DNA of 64,000 bases from Protopterus annectens (Eukaryota; Chordata; Ceratodontiformes; Protopteridae): positions 1,781,389,466 through 1,781,453,465 of the forward strand of contig NC_056743.1 of NCBI RefSeq assembly GCF_019279795.1, in the 5' to 3' direction. Below are positions 21,401 to 31,142 of the stretch, piece by piece; the stretch's first letter is position 1; each line of letters starts with the position of its first letter. Position numbers and translations under genes: made by a program. The notes beneath the pieces are model-generated. The model had not been told where the DNA came from and searched no databases. It was given only the letters and a program-made list of their open reading frames with translations.

Positions 21401-22643
21401 TAATATACAAAAAAGAGTGCCAAAAAAAATTACAAAATCCCTAATACATTACACTAATCATAGTGTTTCAATCACACAATGTCAAAGCTTGACAATAAAA
21501 TCCTCTTAAAAATAACTAAACATACATATAAAAAACAAAGTCAAGCACAGCAAAGTGTCCTTCAATCTCCTAGATCTCAAGAAGGGTCTCAGGGGTACCT
21601 TCTCATTCAGTCCAGGGAATACATCCACCCTAAGCCTGACAATTCACCTGGACTCAGCATCTTCCATCCTACCCCTTACATCACCCCCCCGGAACTAATG
21701 TGTATAACATCTAACACTTTAAAACGGAAAATGTGTGTATGGTCAGTGGACAAAACATGCTTTGGAGCTTCGGTCCAAGTTCTGGGGCCGAAAGGTTTAG
21801 GATGAGTTATAGCCTGGTAGTGCAGGGGTGCTTTCTGCTGCCTTGAACTAGGTTCCTGTTACAGCTCAAATGTTGATGCTCTCCATTTTAAGTAGTGCTT
21901 TGAGCAAGTGCATTTTGAGATTTAGACTTCTAACGTTGAGCAGCATGACCCTCAGATTGCATTTGTTTTACAGTGGTAAATTGGTCTTTGGAACACCATT
22001 TAAAAAGACACTATAGTGACTTTTCTTCAAAATAAATTATTTCCTCCAATAGTAATAGTAAAATGTCACTGTCAAATGTCAAGCAATCACTCTCAATTGG
22101 ATCTCAATCGACGTCAACAGATTGAGTGGACAAACCAGCAGCTTCAATGTCCTATCAATGACCTACAGTAGTTCATATTAAGTATCCAATTAAAATGCCA
22201 GTTAATCATCATACATTATTGCAAGAAAAATATGCATACTAAAATAGTCTCATCCAATCATATTGAGCAGCTTTTTTGTGAAGGAAGAGCATAGATAAAA
22301 CTGCCAACCACAGTTAAAAACACCTCTTGATTATCAAAATGATTGTCACAGCAAATCAGTTGCCTTAGCCATATGTTCTACCAATCAGAATATTCACCAT
22401 ATGCTGACATAAGCTGTCTTTCAGCTCATTCAGTATCCCTATAGATGCCTTATATACCCTGACTGGTGAATGGAACAAAACATATATGATTGGACCCATT
22501 TATAACTAGCTTCCAATCAGATAATAAATCTAAAAACTTAACTCCAAAGACTTTAATATTGAAAATGATACTATGTTGAAAATACAGGGGCAAACAACTA
22601 ATAAGATCATGAAGAATACATATAAATATATAGTATCAGAGCC

Positions 22644-22645
<2 letters not shown>
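21401..22645. other. no firmly recognised feature; possible PLE-A 3' region
   Basis: AT-rich DNA lying between the mutated hammerhead end and the PLE-A coding remnant, in the position expected for a long PLE 3' untranslated region on the minus strand. I cannot show homology internally. Confidence 0.3.

Positions 22646-22716
<71 letters not shown>
22646..22716. repeat. (TA)n microsatellite
   Basis: About 70 bp of TA repeats. Confidence 0.97.
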
Positions 22717-22718
<2 letters not shown>

Positions 22719-23572
22719 GAAGGGGTACTTGCAGTCATGAACTTATTGCATCCAGTGGGGATTCACTTGAAGACAATTAACATTCTTTTGCACTATAACA
22801 AAATACTGATAATCCGCCGTATACCATACAATCCACAGTTAAAACTTCACTTACGTTCCACATGTTAAAAATCATTCAGCTGTATTGATGCATATCTATA
22901 ACATGCTGTTATAACATACAGCCAGCATTTTCATACAATGTAAAAGTACGCCTAATAATGCCAATAGAAGCAAAGCCAGACACAGGACCATCATATTCTC
23001 GATATCTAAGCATAGTAAATAAGTTCTCTTTATGGACAGCCATGGAGATAAAGGATGACCTTATAAATTGAATAGCTCCTATTATCGTTCTTTGGTGGTT
23101 AGTTGGAGGAAATGTTTGTATTTAAGCACAGACAACATACTATTGTGGTGCATATCCAGCATTATCCTTAGGATATGGCTAATATTACCATGACTAATAA
23201 AAGCTATGCCATATGTAGAAACTAAGGTAGCTGCATAATCTAGCCATAGAAAATATATGCTGTTTATACATTGATTCAGAAAGATCATGGAAGCAAATAA
23301 TGATACTGTGAATATTATTTCAACCGTCATCGCTTAAGAGCTGGATTCAAGGAAATATTTTTATTTAGTCCAGGTGGCTTATCCAACTGTATATCTTCGA
23401 ATCCATCTCATATCCACTAGTTCAATTGTAGTGAAGAGACCACCACATGATGTTCAAATGAATAACTTGTAGGACCATAAAGTAAAAACTATGATTCGGA
23501 CTTTGTCGAGTCACTTTTTTTTTCATATCCATTGACCTTGTATCGATTATGTTTTGAGATACCTTCTTTGAG
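22717..23572. other. no recognised coding feature; likely PLE-A 3' flank
   Basis: Between the TA tract and the GIY-YIG remnant of the minus-strand PLE. The expected C-terminus beyond GIY-YIG is not readable in one frame. Confidence 0.3.
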
Positions 23573-24188
23573 TTACCTATTCATCTTTCCGATGTAAAAT
23601 GAAGTACAGATCTTGCAGCATGTCGCATATATCACATTTTTAGTTCTGCAATCTGCAAATTCTTGCAGATTATATAATTTGCCAGTTATGGGATGAATAA
23701 ATATCCACTCACTATACATATCTTTGCACATCATACAACAATGGCAGGGATGTGTACCCTTTGTCTTCGACTGATCACCTCTGTTGTTACCTTGTTTGTG
23801 ACACAGTAGCCGTTTCAAATTCCTGTTGTTCTTGTATGTAAACATAGGTTTGTCACCTACTATTTTTTGATCGCTTCATCACTGGTTAAGATCTTCCAGT
23901 TCTTTTTTTTATGTCACTGATGCAATATACATCACTTGAGTATGTAAGGATTACCCTATTAGTTTAATTGGAACAATTGCCACCTTGAGATACAATATGT
24001 GTATCTAAATTATTTAAATAATAAGGTCTCCTTGTGGTTCTCAGATTTACCATTTCTTGTACTTGTTTATCTATATCTCTGGTGTTAGAACCCTTTTGTT
24101 CAAACTGTGGTCTCACTCTCATACTGGCTGCAAGGTAATCTTCTTCACTAGTATGCATCCAGGAGTAATGCAACATTTGCCCTTTTAG
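23573..24188 (-). pseudogene. PLE-A, 3' coding part (thumb to GIY-YIG)
   Basis: Minus-strand reading begins ILKGQMLHYSWMHTSEEDYL at about 24188. This matches PLE-B where the RT thumb runs GILNGQFWRLKRICKN, and it continues MVNLRTTRRPYYLNN. A later piece (23573-23845) has the cysteine cluster CHCCMMCKDMY and the GIY-YIG core NVIYATCCKICTSFYIGKMN. Frame breaks separate these pieces. The reading ends abruptly at the (TA)n at 24189 and resumes upstream (in minus-strand sense) at 28896, across the PLE-B insertion. Confidence 0.83.
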
Positions 24189-24214
24189 TATATATATATA
24201 TATATATATATATA
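24189..24214. repeat. (TA)n at left junction of PLE-B
   Basis: Short TA tract between the PLE-A remnant and the first base of the plus-strand PLE-B block. Confidence 0.95.
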
Positions 24215-24215
24215 T

Positions 24216-24644
24216 GTGCATGACTTTAGAAATGCTAACATTTTTGTTTGGCCTAAGACCACGGACAACAACATGACATCTACACAACGTCACTACCGTA
24301 AGAACCAGAGGGGACCGGAAGACAGTGAAGCAAGTACCTCAGACGGAAGTTCGACGGCCAGAGACACCAGGGACACCAGAGAGGCTTCGAGTCAACGATT
24401 GGAGAAATTGAATGTGAATGGAGATGAATCTACACCACCGCCCAACCAGCTAGCGTTGCAACAACCAGATGATTCCAGGAGAACAGGAACTATCAGGAAA
24501 TCCACAGTTACACACACCACCGATGCTCCTTTTCCGATAAGAATGAATACATACTCCAGAGGGAGGTCGATGAGTCGTGGCCCGAGGAAACGAAAATTCT
24601 CGACCGACAGGACAGACAGGCAACAGAAGAAGCAATGGAACTGA
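24216..24644 (+). CDS. PLE-B upstream ORF, basic low-complexity protein
   Basis: 142 codons, no recognised domain. The sequence is rich in S, T, R, D and E (SEASTSDGSSTARDTRDTRE) and ends with a basic stretch (SRGRSMSRGPRKRKFSTDR-like order). Its stop overlaps the RT frame start by 10 nt (ATGGAACTGA) in the -1 frame. It could be a separate small RNA-binding ORF, or the N-terminus of one original polyprotein split by a frameshift. The start is uncertain because the frame opens immediately at the TA junction and may be truncated. Antisense to it is only a decayed PLE-A frame further left. Confidence 0.5.
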   Translation: MHDFRNANIFVWPKTTDNNMTSTQRHYRKNQRGPEDSEASTSDGSSTARDTRDTREASSQRLEKLNVNGDESTPPPNQLALQQPDDSRRTGTIRKSTVTHTTDAPFPIRMNTYSRGRSMSRGPRKRKFSTDRTDRQQKKQWN

Positions 24645-26941
24645 ATTCTATGGTATTTAATTTATCTGGCTATGCTTTATCTATATCTGACATTTCGCTC
24701 TTGAATAGAGGGCTAAATTTTGTACCGTCTCAAAATAGCAACTTAGCAGAAACGTTAGTTGACATTAGGTTATTCGCTAGAAAAGTAGCTTTGAAGCTGC
24801 TCTTTAAGAATCAGGTACAACAAACACAAACTGATTATATGTTTAAACGGAAGAGTTGTTTTTCTCCGAATTTACCATCGAATGTAGAATGTTTTGTCAA
24901 GAGCTGCGAGAAAGACCTATATAGTCTTTACACCACTAAACGCATTAGGAATAGATATTTCAATCTAGAGAAAGATGAATACAGATCATTTGTGAATTTA
25001 AGATACAACAAAGATATAGTGATTATCAATGCTGATAAAGGGGGTGGGGTAGTCGTGTTAGACAAAATGAATTACATTAGCATAATAGAAGCATCTCTAA
25101 ACAGTAATGAAACATACAAAGAAATACAAATAGAAGAAGTGATGAGAGTTATAAATACAGTTAGAAATGAGTTATATGATTGCTTGATGTGCAGGCAAAT
25201 AAGTAAAGAGATGTATGATTTTCTGCTAATAGAAGGACCCCTTATCCCGACACTGAAAGGTTTGCCAAAAATACACAAGCAAGTGGAACCCATACCCATG
25301 CGCCCTATAGTCTCAGGGAGAGATTGGGCGACGTATAATATATCCATATTTCTGGAGAAAATGCTGAGGCCAATAGTCAATGAGGCAACTACCATTCTTA
25401 AAGATACACAGCATCTATTAACAGACTTAGAGAATTTTGATCAATTAGAAAAAGTTAATGAGAAATTGTTATTAGTGACACTAGATGTTCGTGACTTGTT
25501 TACCTGTATTCCCAATGAATACGGTATTCAATCTATAAGAGAGATAATGATTGCACACAGTGGATTCTCCAGAGATAGACAGACACTCATAGGGCAGATG
25601 TTAGAACTAGTACTTACTTGTAATGTATTCATGTTTCAAGAAAAATATTACCTTCAAACATGGGGTGTTGCTATGGGCACCCCATGTGCTAATTCTTTTG
25701 CTAATTTAGTGATGTACAATTGGGAACAGAAATACATTTTTGAGAGCCACTGGAAAGGGAAAATACGTATTTATAGGAGGTTTGTGGATGACATTCTTCT
25801 AGCATGGGACGGCACCATAGAAGAATTGCACAGCTTCATAGAATACATAGAATCAACTACTACATTCTTGAGATTTACATCTGAACACTCATACGAAGAG
25901 ATAAACTTTTTAGATTTGACATTATATTATGATAAAGATAATAGTTTATCCTATAAAATCTACCGAAAAACTTGCTGGAGGAACAGCATGCTAGAGTACA
26001 GAAGTATGCACCCCAGATTTATGTTTCAGGGTATACTGAATGGACAGTTTTGGAGGCTTAAGAGGATATGTAAGAATCCAGCCATACTGAACACTGAAGC
26101 TGATGAAATGGAAAAATTATTCATAGCCAGAGGCTATAATACTCATGTAGTAGAAGCAACGAGAAAGAGCATTATACCACAAGAAAGTAGACAAAATGAT
26201 TCATCTAATGAATGCAAAAAAACTAGGACTACAAAAAATAGCTTAGCCTTGAGATCAGCAACTAAATATAATCACAATAACAACAAGGTGAAGGTTATAT
26301 TGAAATATACTAATGACATCAATGAGATTAAGAATATTTTAATAAGACATTGGAACATCCTAATTATGGCTGATGACACCAAGTTAATAGTGGGTGAGAG
26401 ACCTGGATTTATATATCGAACATGCGATAATCTGAAAACTATTTTTTCCAGTCAATTAAAATATAGCTTATGTGATGGATTGAGTAGCACATTAATACCA
26501 GGGACTTTTCCCTGCGAACATTGTAGTATGTGCCCATACATAAACTCTTTACAAGAATATCAACATCCCAATGGACATTTTGTGTTCTCTCCAAAGAAAC
26601 GGACTGACTGTAACACTCAGAATCTCATATATATGGCGAATTGTGACTCATGTCCAGCCTTTTATATTGGCCTTACGAAGAGGAGATTCAGAGAACGTAT
26701 CTACAATCATATATATGACATTCGGAAACATCTAGAATTGAATGCATTAGCTAAACACATAAATTCCAATCCCACACACAACTTTAAATTTAGAATATTA
26801 CAAGTGGTACCCAGCAACCCCAGGAAGGGAGATAATAGCAACACCTTGGCTAGACTGGAAATGGAATGGATATTAAAAGCGGGAGCTCACAGAGAACCAG
26901 GTATTAACAGCTATGTTAGTGTTAAACCATTTATAAAATGA
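24635..26941 (+). CDS. PLE-B reverse transcriptase / GIY-YIG endonuclease
   Basis: 768 codons, uninterrupted. It would copy PLE RNA at a nicked target in the nucleus. The N-terminus LNRGLNFVPSQNS is PLE-typical. INADKGGGVVVLD lies at residues 131-143, GLPKIHK at 209-215 and RPIVSG at 223-228. Motif A LDVRDLFTCIP carries D284; motif B MGTPCANSFANL starts at 347; motif C FVDD is 383-386 with both aspartates present. The linker is followed by a cysteine cluster C627-H629-C630-C633. The GIY-YIG domain begins NLIYMANCD (663), with FYIGLTKRRF at 676-685 and ERIYNHIYDI. Length and order match intact Penelope-type proteins. All inspected catalytic residues are retained, so the protein may be functional or only recently silenced. 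ATG at 24635 is chosen as the first in-frame start before the conserved N-terminal motif. Confidence 0.93.
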   Translation: MELNSMVFNLSGYALSISDISLLNRGLNFVPSQNSNLAETLVDIRLFARKVALKLLFKNQVQQTQTDYMFKRKSCFSPNLPSNVECFVKSCEKDLYSLYTTKRIRNRYFNLEKDEYRSFVNLRYNKDIVIINADKGGGVVVLDKMNYISIIEASLNSNETYKEIQIEEVMRVINTVRNELYDCLMCRQISKEMYDFLLIEGPLIPTLKGLPKIHKQVEPIPMRPIVSGRDWATYNISIFLEKMLRPIVNEATTILKDTQHLLTDLENFDQLEKVNEKLLLVTLDVRDLFTCIPNEYGIQSIREIMIAHSGFSRDRQTLIGQMLELVLTCNVFMFQEKYYLQTWGVAMGTPCANSFANLVMYNWEQKYIFESHWKGKIRIYRRFVDDILLAWDGTIEELHSFIEYIESTTTFLRFTSEHSYEEINFLDLTLYYDKDNSLSYKIYRKTCWRNSMLEYRSMHPRFMFQGILNGQFWRLKRICKNPAILNTEADEMEKLFIARGYNTHVVEATRKSIIPQESRQNDSSNECKKTRTTKNSLALRSATKYNHNNNKVKVILKYTNDINEIKNILIRHWNILIMADDTKLIVGERPGFIYRTCDNLKTIFSSQLKYSLCDGLSSTLIPGTFPCEHCSMCPYINSLQEYQHPNGHFVFSPKKRTDCNTQNLIYMANCDSCPAFYIGLTKRRFRERIYNHIYDIRKHLELNALAKHINSNPTHNFKFRILQVVPSNPRKGDNSNTLARLEMEWILKAGAHREPGINSYVSVKPFIK

Positions 26942-28717
26942 GAATGAATGAACATTAGAGAGACATTCTTATATTTATATATATATATATTTATACACAG
27001 CCTTTTGTTCTCCCTTTTAAAACATCTATTGCTCAATGCCCAGAGACATATAGAAACATCTTGATAGCTAATTATCTTTTGAGTTCTCTCCAAAATAAAG
27101 AGAGAAACAAGAATGACATATATATATATATATACAATGAGTCAATAATAATGAGATATTGGAAAGATGGTTTTGTTTACTATACACAGTTGAGTTTTTA
27201 TAGTGACTATGATGACTAATATTTTACGTGAAATTTCATCAACAGCTAGATAGTCACCGATGCAATTTATATGCTACCCTAATTTGAAGGTTAGACTGAA
27301 ATGAAAAAATAATACCTGACTCTAGTTGAGTTGACCAGATATTTAAATATCACTGGGTAAAGGAATGCAATACAAAATAATAACTTGGAGTACCTGCTTT
27401 AGTCAGTTAGTAACTGACACAGCCATCTAGTTGTAATAATACAACAATATATATTTATTTATCTATAAGCAGATATATTGAGTTAGATCCATTTTAGATC
27501 GGGACACTTTATGATGAGTTTCACTCTGGGAATATCTCAGAACCATCAGACAGGCATGATGAGGTAATACCAGTGGGAGTATTTGGATATACACTCACAC
27601 TTCTCTAATATCACATACAGTCAGCGACACTTTCAGTGTCGCATTCAGCTGTAATAGTTGTTACTCATCCAAACACTAGGGGGCAATATACTTCGAATAC
27701 ATTGTGAACAGTAAGTTCTGGTTTTGTTTTTGTTTTTTGCTTTTGTTTTTATCTGCTATTAATTCTCTAAGGAGACAAAAACAAGATGATGTGTTCTCTT
27801 GTCATGATTATTTGCATGGATTTATGCTTCGTTTCAAATAAGATGTGCGGCACTTTTACGCTCACACTGGTTAGTAGATCAGTCAATGAATTACTAATAT
27901 TTATATTTATTTATATTTAGATAAGGCACTTTTGCATCAAATGATTTTACTTAGTATAGTTGCTCAACAGTCTCTCGAGGCAATTTTTATACATATATAG
28001 TATGATTTTAATAAATGTTGCACTATTATGACATTTACTGTTATTTAAATAAGTCGGATGAATATAAACATATTTTAAGAAATGAATAACACATGGGCTC
28101 ATGTATTTAGATAAAATGTATATAAAGAGACCCTTGTTTTATGATGTTTATTCATGATGACGACGCCTTTTGAACATTGTTTGGGAACACCATTTACGAA
28201 TGTCCACACACGACACATGCAATGTTGTTGATTTCTATGAAATGAATCTTTAGAAATGAATTTTTAAAAAAGGAGTTCAATATGAATTTAATTCAGTCCT
28301 TCTGAAGATTATAACACAGACTTCCGAAACTTAGATAGATCTAACCATAAGTGTATGTGCAATTTTACATATAAATGTTTTTAAACCATCAGCATAGATA
28401 GAATTTTTAAGAGAGAATTGTCAAAAATATGTTTAGTTTCTAATATTTATATTATCATCAGATATTTATCACCAATATTAATATTGTACATAAGGAACGG
28501 TTTTTAATGATATTTTCAATGCTTATGAAGTTTTGAATTATTTGGAACAGTTTTTGAATACTTGTGTATCTACTTATTGCGTTTTTACTAACTGTGATGA
28601 ATTTTCTTGTTATCCTAATTGATAAACTGATTAATCATTGATTGCTTAATTAAGCAACAGGATGTTCAATTTAGATGGGGATATATAACAGTTGGGTTTT
28701 GATATAGTAATTTGTAT
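26942..28717 (+). other. PLE-B 3' untranslated region
   Basis: AT-rich sequence without long frames between the RT stop and the hammerhead. It contains small TA tracts (about 26975 and 27119). No terminator or poly(A) tract recognised. Confidence 0.5.
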
Positions 28718-28756
28718 CTGAAGAAGCGTGCTAGATGCATGCGAAAGCGCTCATTC
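28712..28756 (+). ncRNA. hammerhead ribozyme core of PLE-B
   Basis: CTGAAGA (28718-28724), stem II GCGTGC/GCATGC with a TAGAT loop, GAAA (28743-28746), then AGCGCT. The stem forms six pairs (one G-U) and all core bases are intact. It is located at the 3' end of the element with the potentially active RT, as known for PLEs. AATAAAAGAAACG follows at about 28776. Confidence 0.8.
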
Positions 28757-28837
28757 CTGCTATTCTGTTCTGTTGAATAAAAGAAACGTTGGAAATATTC
28801 CGTGTTCTCGTGGTGTGTCCTACAGGTTATTTTCTGA

Positions 28838-28840
<3 letters not shown>

Positions 28841-28895
<55 letters not shown>
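28841..28895. repeat. (TA)n at right junction of PLE-B
   Basis: TA tract of about 54 bp between the PLE-B end and the PLE-A remnant. Confidence 0.97.
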
Positions 28896-28898
<3 letters not shown>

Positions 28899-29590
28899 AA
28901 TATATTAAGAGGATGCATACTGGTCCAATGTAAAATATTCTCCTTCTTGCATGCCTTTTGGTGTATAGCTATATTAATCACATCATTCTCACCGATCTCT
29001 AGAATGACATCAAGAAAAGCTATGTTAGTATTAGAATATTGAACTGTAAATCTTAACAAATCAGTAGTGCTCTCTAGGTATTTGATAAACGCAAGTAGCT
29101 GCCCAGTTGAGCCTTCCCAAATAAGTTAAACATCATCGACAAATCTTTTGTAATAGTGTATACAGGCACTAAAGGGATTGTCAACATTGTTCTCCAATAT
29201 TACATTAAGTAATGGATAAATCAGATTGATCTTCTTCATACTGAAATCACTATGTTTCCGTAAGAAGGCATTAATAGCTTGTACCCCATAGTCATTTGCG
29301 ATGACTATGTACATCCATCATCACCATTAATTGCTGCTTAGAGTTCTCTACATAATTCATATATTCCTACAATGTATCTAGAAACTGTTTAGTGTCCTTT
29401 AATACTGTTGCGGCTTTCGGTAGTACCAATTTTTTTGCAATAATGTATGATGATTGATGCGCATTTTAATTGGATGTTTGATATGAAATAGGTCATTGAT
29501 AGGATATTGAAGTTGTTGGTTTGTCCAATCAATCTGTTGTAGAGATTTTGATCCAGTCAAGAGTGATTGCTTGACTATTGACAGTGATGT
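28896..29590 (-). pseudogene. PLE-A, 5' coding part (reverse transcriptase)
   Basis: Minus-strand reading from about 29430 includes VLKDTKQFLDTL and, after a frameshift, NDYGVQAINAFLRKHSDF. Motif C is HYYKRFVDDV (about 29126), followed by NTNIAFLDVILEI and LHWTSMHPLNIFM, which stops at the TA tract. Each segment lines up with PLE-B (ILKDTQHLLTDL, NEYGIQSIREIM, YRRFVDDI, YRSMHPRFMF). Several stops and shifts show it is dead. The N-terminal third is unreadable or absent. Confidence 0.82.
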
Positions 29591-29634
29591 TTTAATATTA
29601 CTATTGGAGCAAATAATTTATTTTGAAGAAACGT

Positions 29635-29865
29635 CACTATGATTGTGTATGTCGATTGGATATGAAATTTATGAATGAAGTGTATTGTTTACGTGAATAG
29701 CTATTCACGAATAATTGGTTAGATCGTATTTAAAATGCTCCTGTGCTACTACTCTTTAAATAATCTGAAGAAGAGTAGTGTTACCAGAAAGCATGTATTT
29801 GTTCTTGTCTTTATACATTAAAGTACATTTTATGTGTATTGCTGTGGTGGTTGCACTGGTGTATT
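29635..29865 (+). mobile_element. PLE terminal segment (plus), inverted mate of 18655-18890
   Basis: Contains TACGTGAATAGCTATTCA, a CTGAAGA...GAAA core at 29765-29790 and TACATTTTATGTGTATTGC. It lies at the 5' side of PLE-A but in opposite orientation. PLE copies are known to carry inverted terminal fragments, so this may be part of PLE-A. Stem II here is poorly paired, so the core is probably inactive. Confidence 0.65.
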
Positions 29866-29908
29866 ATTATTAGTAGTAGTAGTAGTAATAGCAGTAGTAG
29901 TAGTACTT
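29866..29908. repeat. (ATT/AGT)n trinucleotide repeat
   Basis: ATTATTAGTAGTAGT-type repeats. Confidence 0.9.
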
Positions 29909-29940
29909 GTATTATTATTTATATAAATATATGTATATAT

Positions 29941-30383
29941 GGGTCTTAGTCAGAACGTCGAAAGTACAGTTCATCAAACTGCACTTTGTCGAACCGAGTT
30001 TAGCAAAAGTGCATAACACTGAATATGTACTTTTGTTAAAGGAGACTTAAAAGAGAAAAAACATGATGTTTGCATGTTTTGTTAGTTGTACATCAACATA
30101 TACTGTTGTTGTACAGCTAACAAACTTGTTGTGGAGATCATGCTACAGTGGGAATGAAGGAATATTCCCTTTCCCCCATTATAGTGCGATCTGGGAGCTA
30201 GAATATTAAATTGGGGGGGGTGCAGCCCCCCACATGGGGGTGCAAAATACTGTTTAGAGGTTAATATTTTGTTTTTTGCCAGTTATGAAAACCGGCTTTT
30301 GCGAAAGTGCACTTTCGATATAGTGCACTTTTACTATGCTGTTAGATCGATGTTGTGTGTTTTCGATCTAACAACATAGACCC
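29941..30383 (+). mobile_element. foldback element F5
   Basis: The ends GGGTCTTAGTCAGAACGTCG (29941 on) and, at the right, TAACAACATAGACCCG form opposed termini. The arms share AAAAGTGCA and GAAAGT motifs. Inside, hairpin 1 (30081-30121: GTTAGTTGTACA... CTAAC) corresponds to the one in F1. The core hairpin (30134-30192) pairs AGATCATGCTACAGTGGG with the CCCATTATAGTGCGATCT arm about AATATT. The signature GGGAGCTAGAATATTAAATT follows, then a G-run palindrome. No coding frame. Confidence 0.8.

Positions 30384-30386
<3 letters not shown>

Positions 30387-30457
<71 letters not shown>
30387..30457. repeat. (TA)n microsatellite between F5 and F6
   Basis: TA repeats with one TGTA interruption. Confidence 0.97.
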
Positions 30458-30459
<2 letters not shown>

Positions 30460-30930
30460 TTTCATTTTATAATCTCAAAATACTAAAATGCCACATTTTA
30501 GTATCTCGAGACAATAAAGCCAACAGCCCAGAAAACCAACACCCAAAACCCAAAATCCCAATCATTCACATACATACACCACCACACAAACAAACACACA
30601 TACACCTACCTAATTACACTACAACAAACAAAACAACATATACAAATACAACACAGCAAACAAACACACCTACCCTACCTATAAACAGGGGGGCAGGTCC
30701 CCCTAAACCCCTCATGTGGGGGGCAGCACCCCACACCCCCGCTACTTATATATACTAACTCCAAGGTTGCACTAAACACACAAACACTTATAACTCACCA
30801 CTACACACACACTTGCACACACTAAAATCCCTGCCCATTACCCTTACAAGAACAGCACTTATCTGAATCCCCAGCTAAATCCACAAACTGCACCATACGT
30901 CACAACCGCAACAACACAAGTGAAATGCAT
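30458..30930 (-). mobile_element. foldback element F6 (partial)
   Basis: The arm at 30458-30525 (CATTTTATAATCTCAAAATA... TTTTAGTATCTCGAGACAAT) is the same arm type as in F4. The interior is C/A-biased, and at 30685-30775 carries the reverse complement of the family signature (CGCTACTTATATATACTAAC, then TCCAAGGTTGCAC). A matching second arm is not evident before the SINE at 30979, so it is probably truncated. Confidence 0.65.
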
Positions 30931-30978
30931 GTTGAGTAATATCTGAGAGTTCTGCAGAGCAGTTTTATGCAAGCAGAG

Positions 30979-31128
30979 GGGTGGGAGGGTGGCCTAATGG
31001 TTAAGGTATTTGCCTTACAAACACAAGGTGAAGGGTTCGATTCTCACAAGGGATAATTGGCTAGGCTTACAATGGCTCGCAAGGGCAGTTAGCCTAGTAC
31101 TAACCTGTGAACCTATGAACCTATGAAG
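30979..31128 (+). mobile_element. SINE family A (CR1-tailed)
   Basis: tRNA-like head: GTGGCCTAATGGTTAAGG (A-box region), GCCTTACAAACACAAGG, and GGGTTCGATTCTCAC (B-box). The tail is GGCTAGGCTTACAATGGC, AGTTAGCCTAGTACTAACC, then two copies of TGAACCTA. The tail is the same as the 3' end of the CR1-like LINE at 18892 (minus) and 32262 (plus). Confidence 0.85.
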
Positions 31129-31142
31129 AAATACTCAGAACA

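Larger units (their letters stand above)
24215..28840 (+). mobile_element. PLE-B, Penelope-like element inserted in PLE-A
   Basis: A 4.6-kb plus-strand block flanked on both sides by (TA)n tracts and, beyond them, by the two parts of the minus-strand PLE-A. It contains a basic 142-codon frame, a 768-codon RT/GIY-YIG frame and a roughly 1.9-kb 3' region that ends in an intact hammerhead core about 90 bp before the right junction. No second hammerhead is seen at the 5' edge, so the insertion may be 5'-truncated. Confidence 0.82.

Noticed and set aside
25072..25395. 107-codon minus-strand frame
   Set aside because: Antisense shadow within the 768-codon PLE-B frame.
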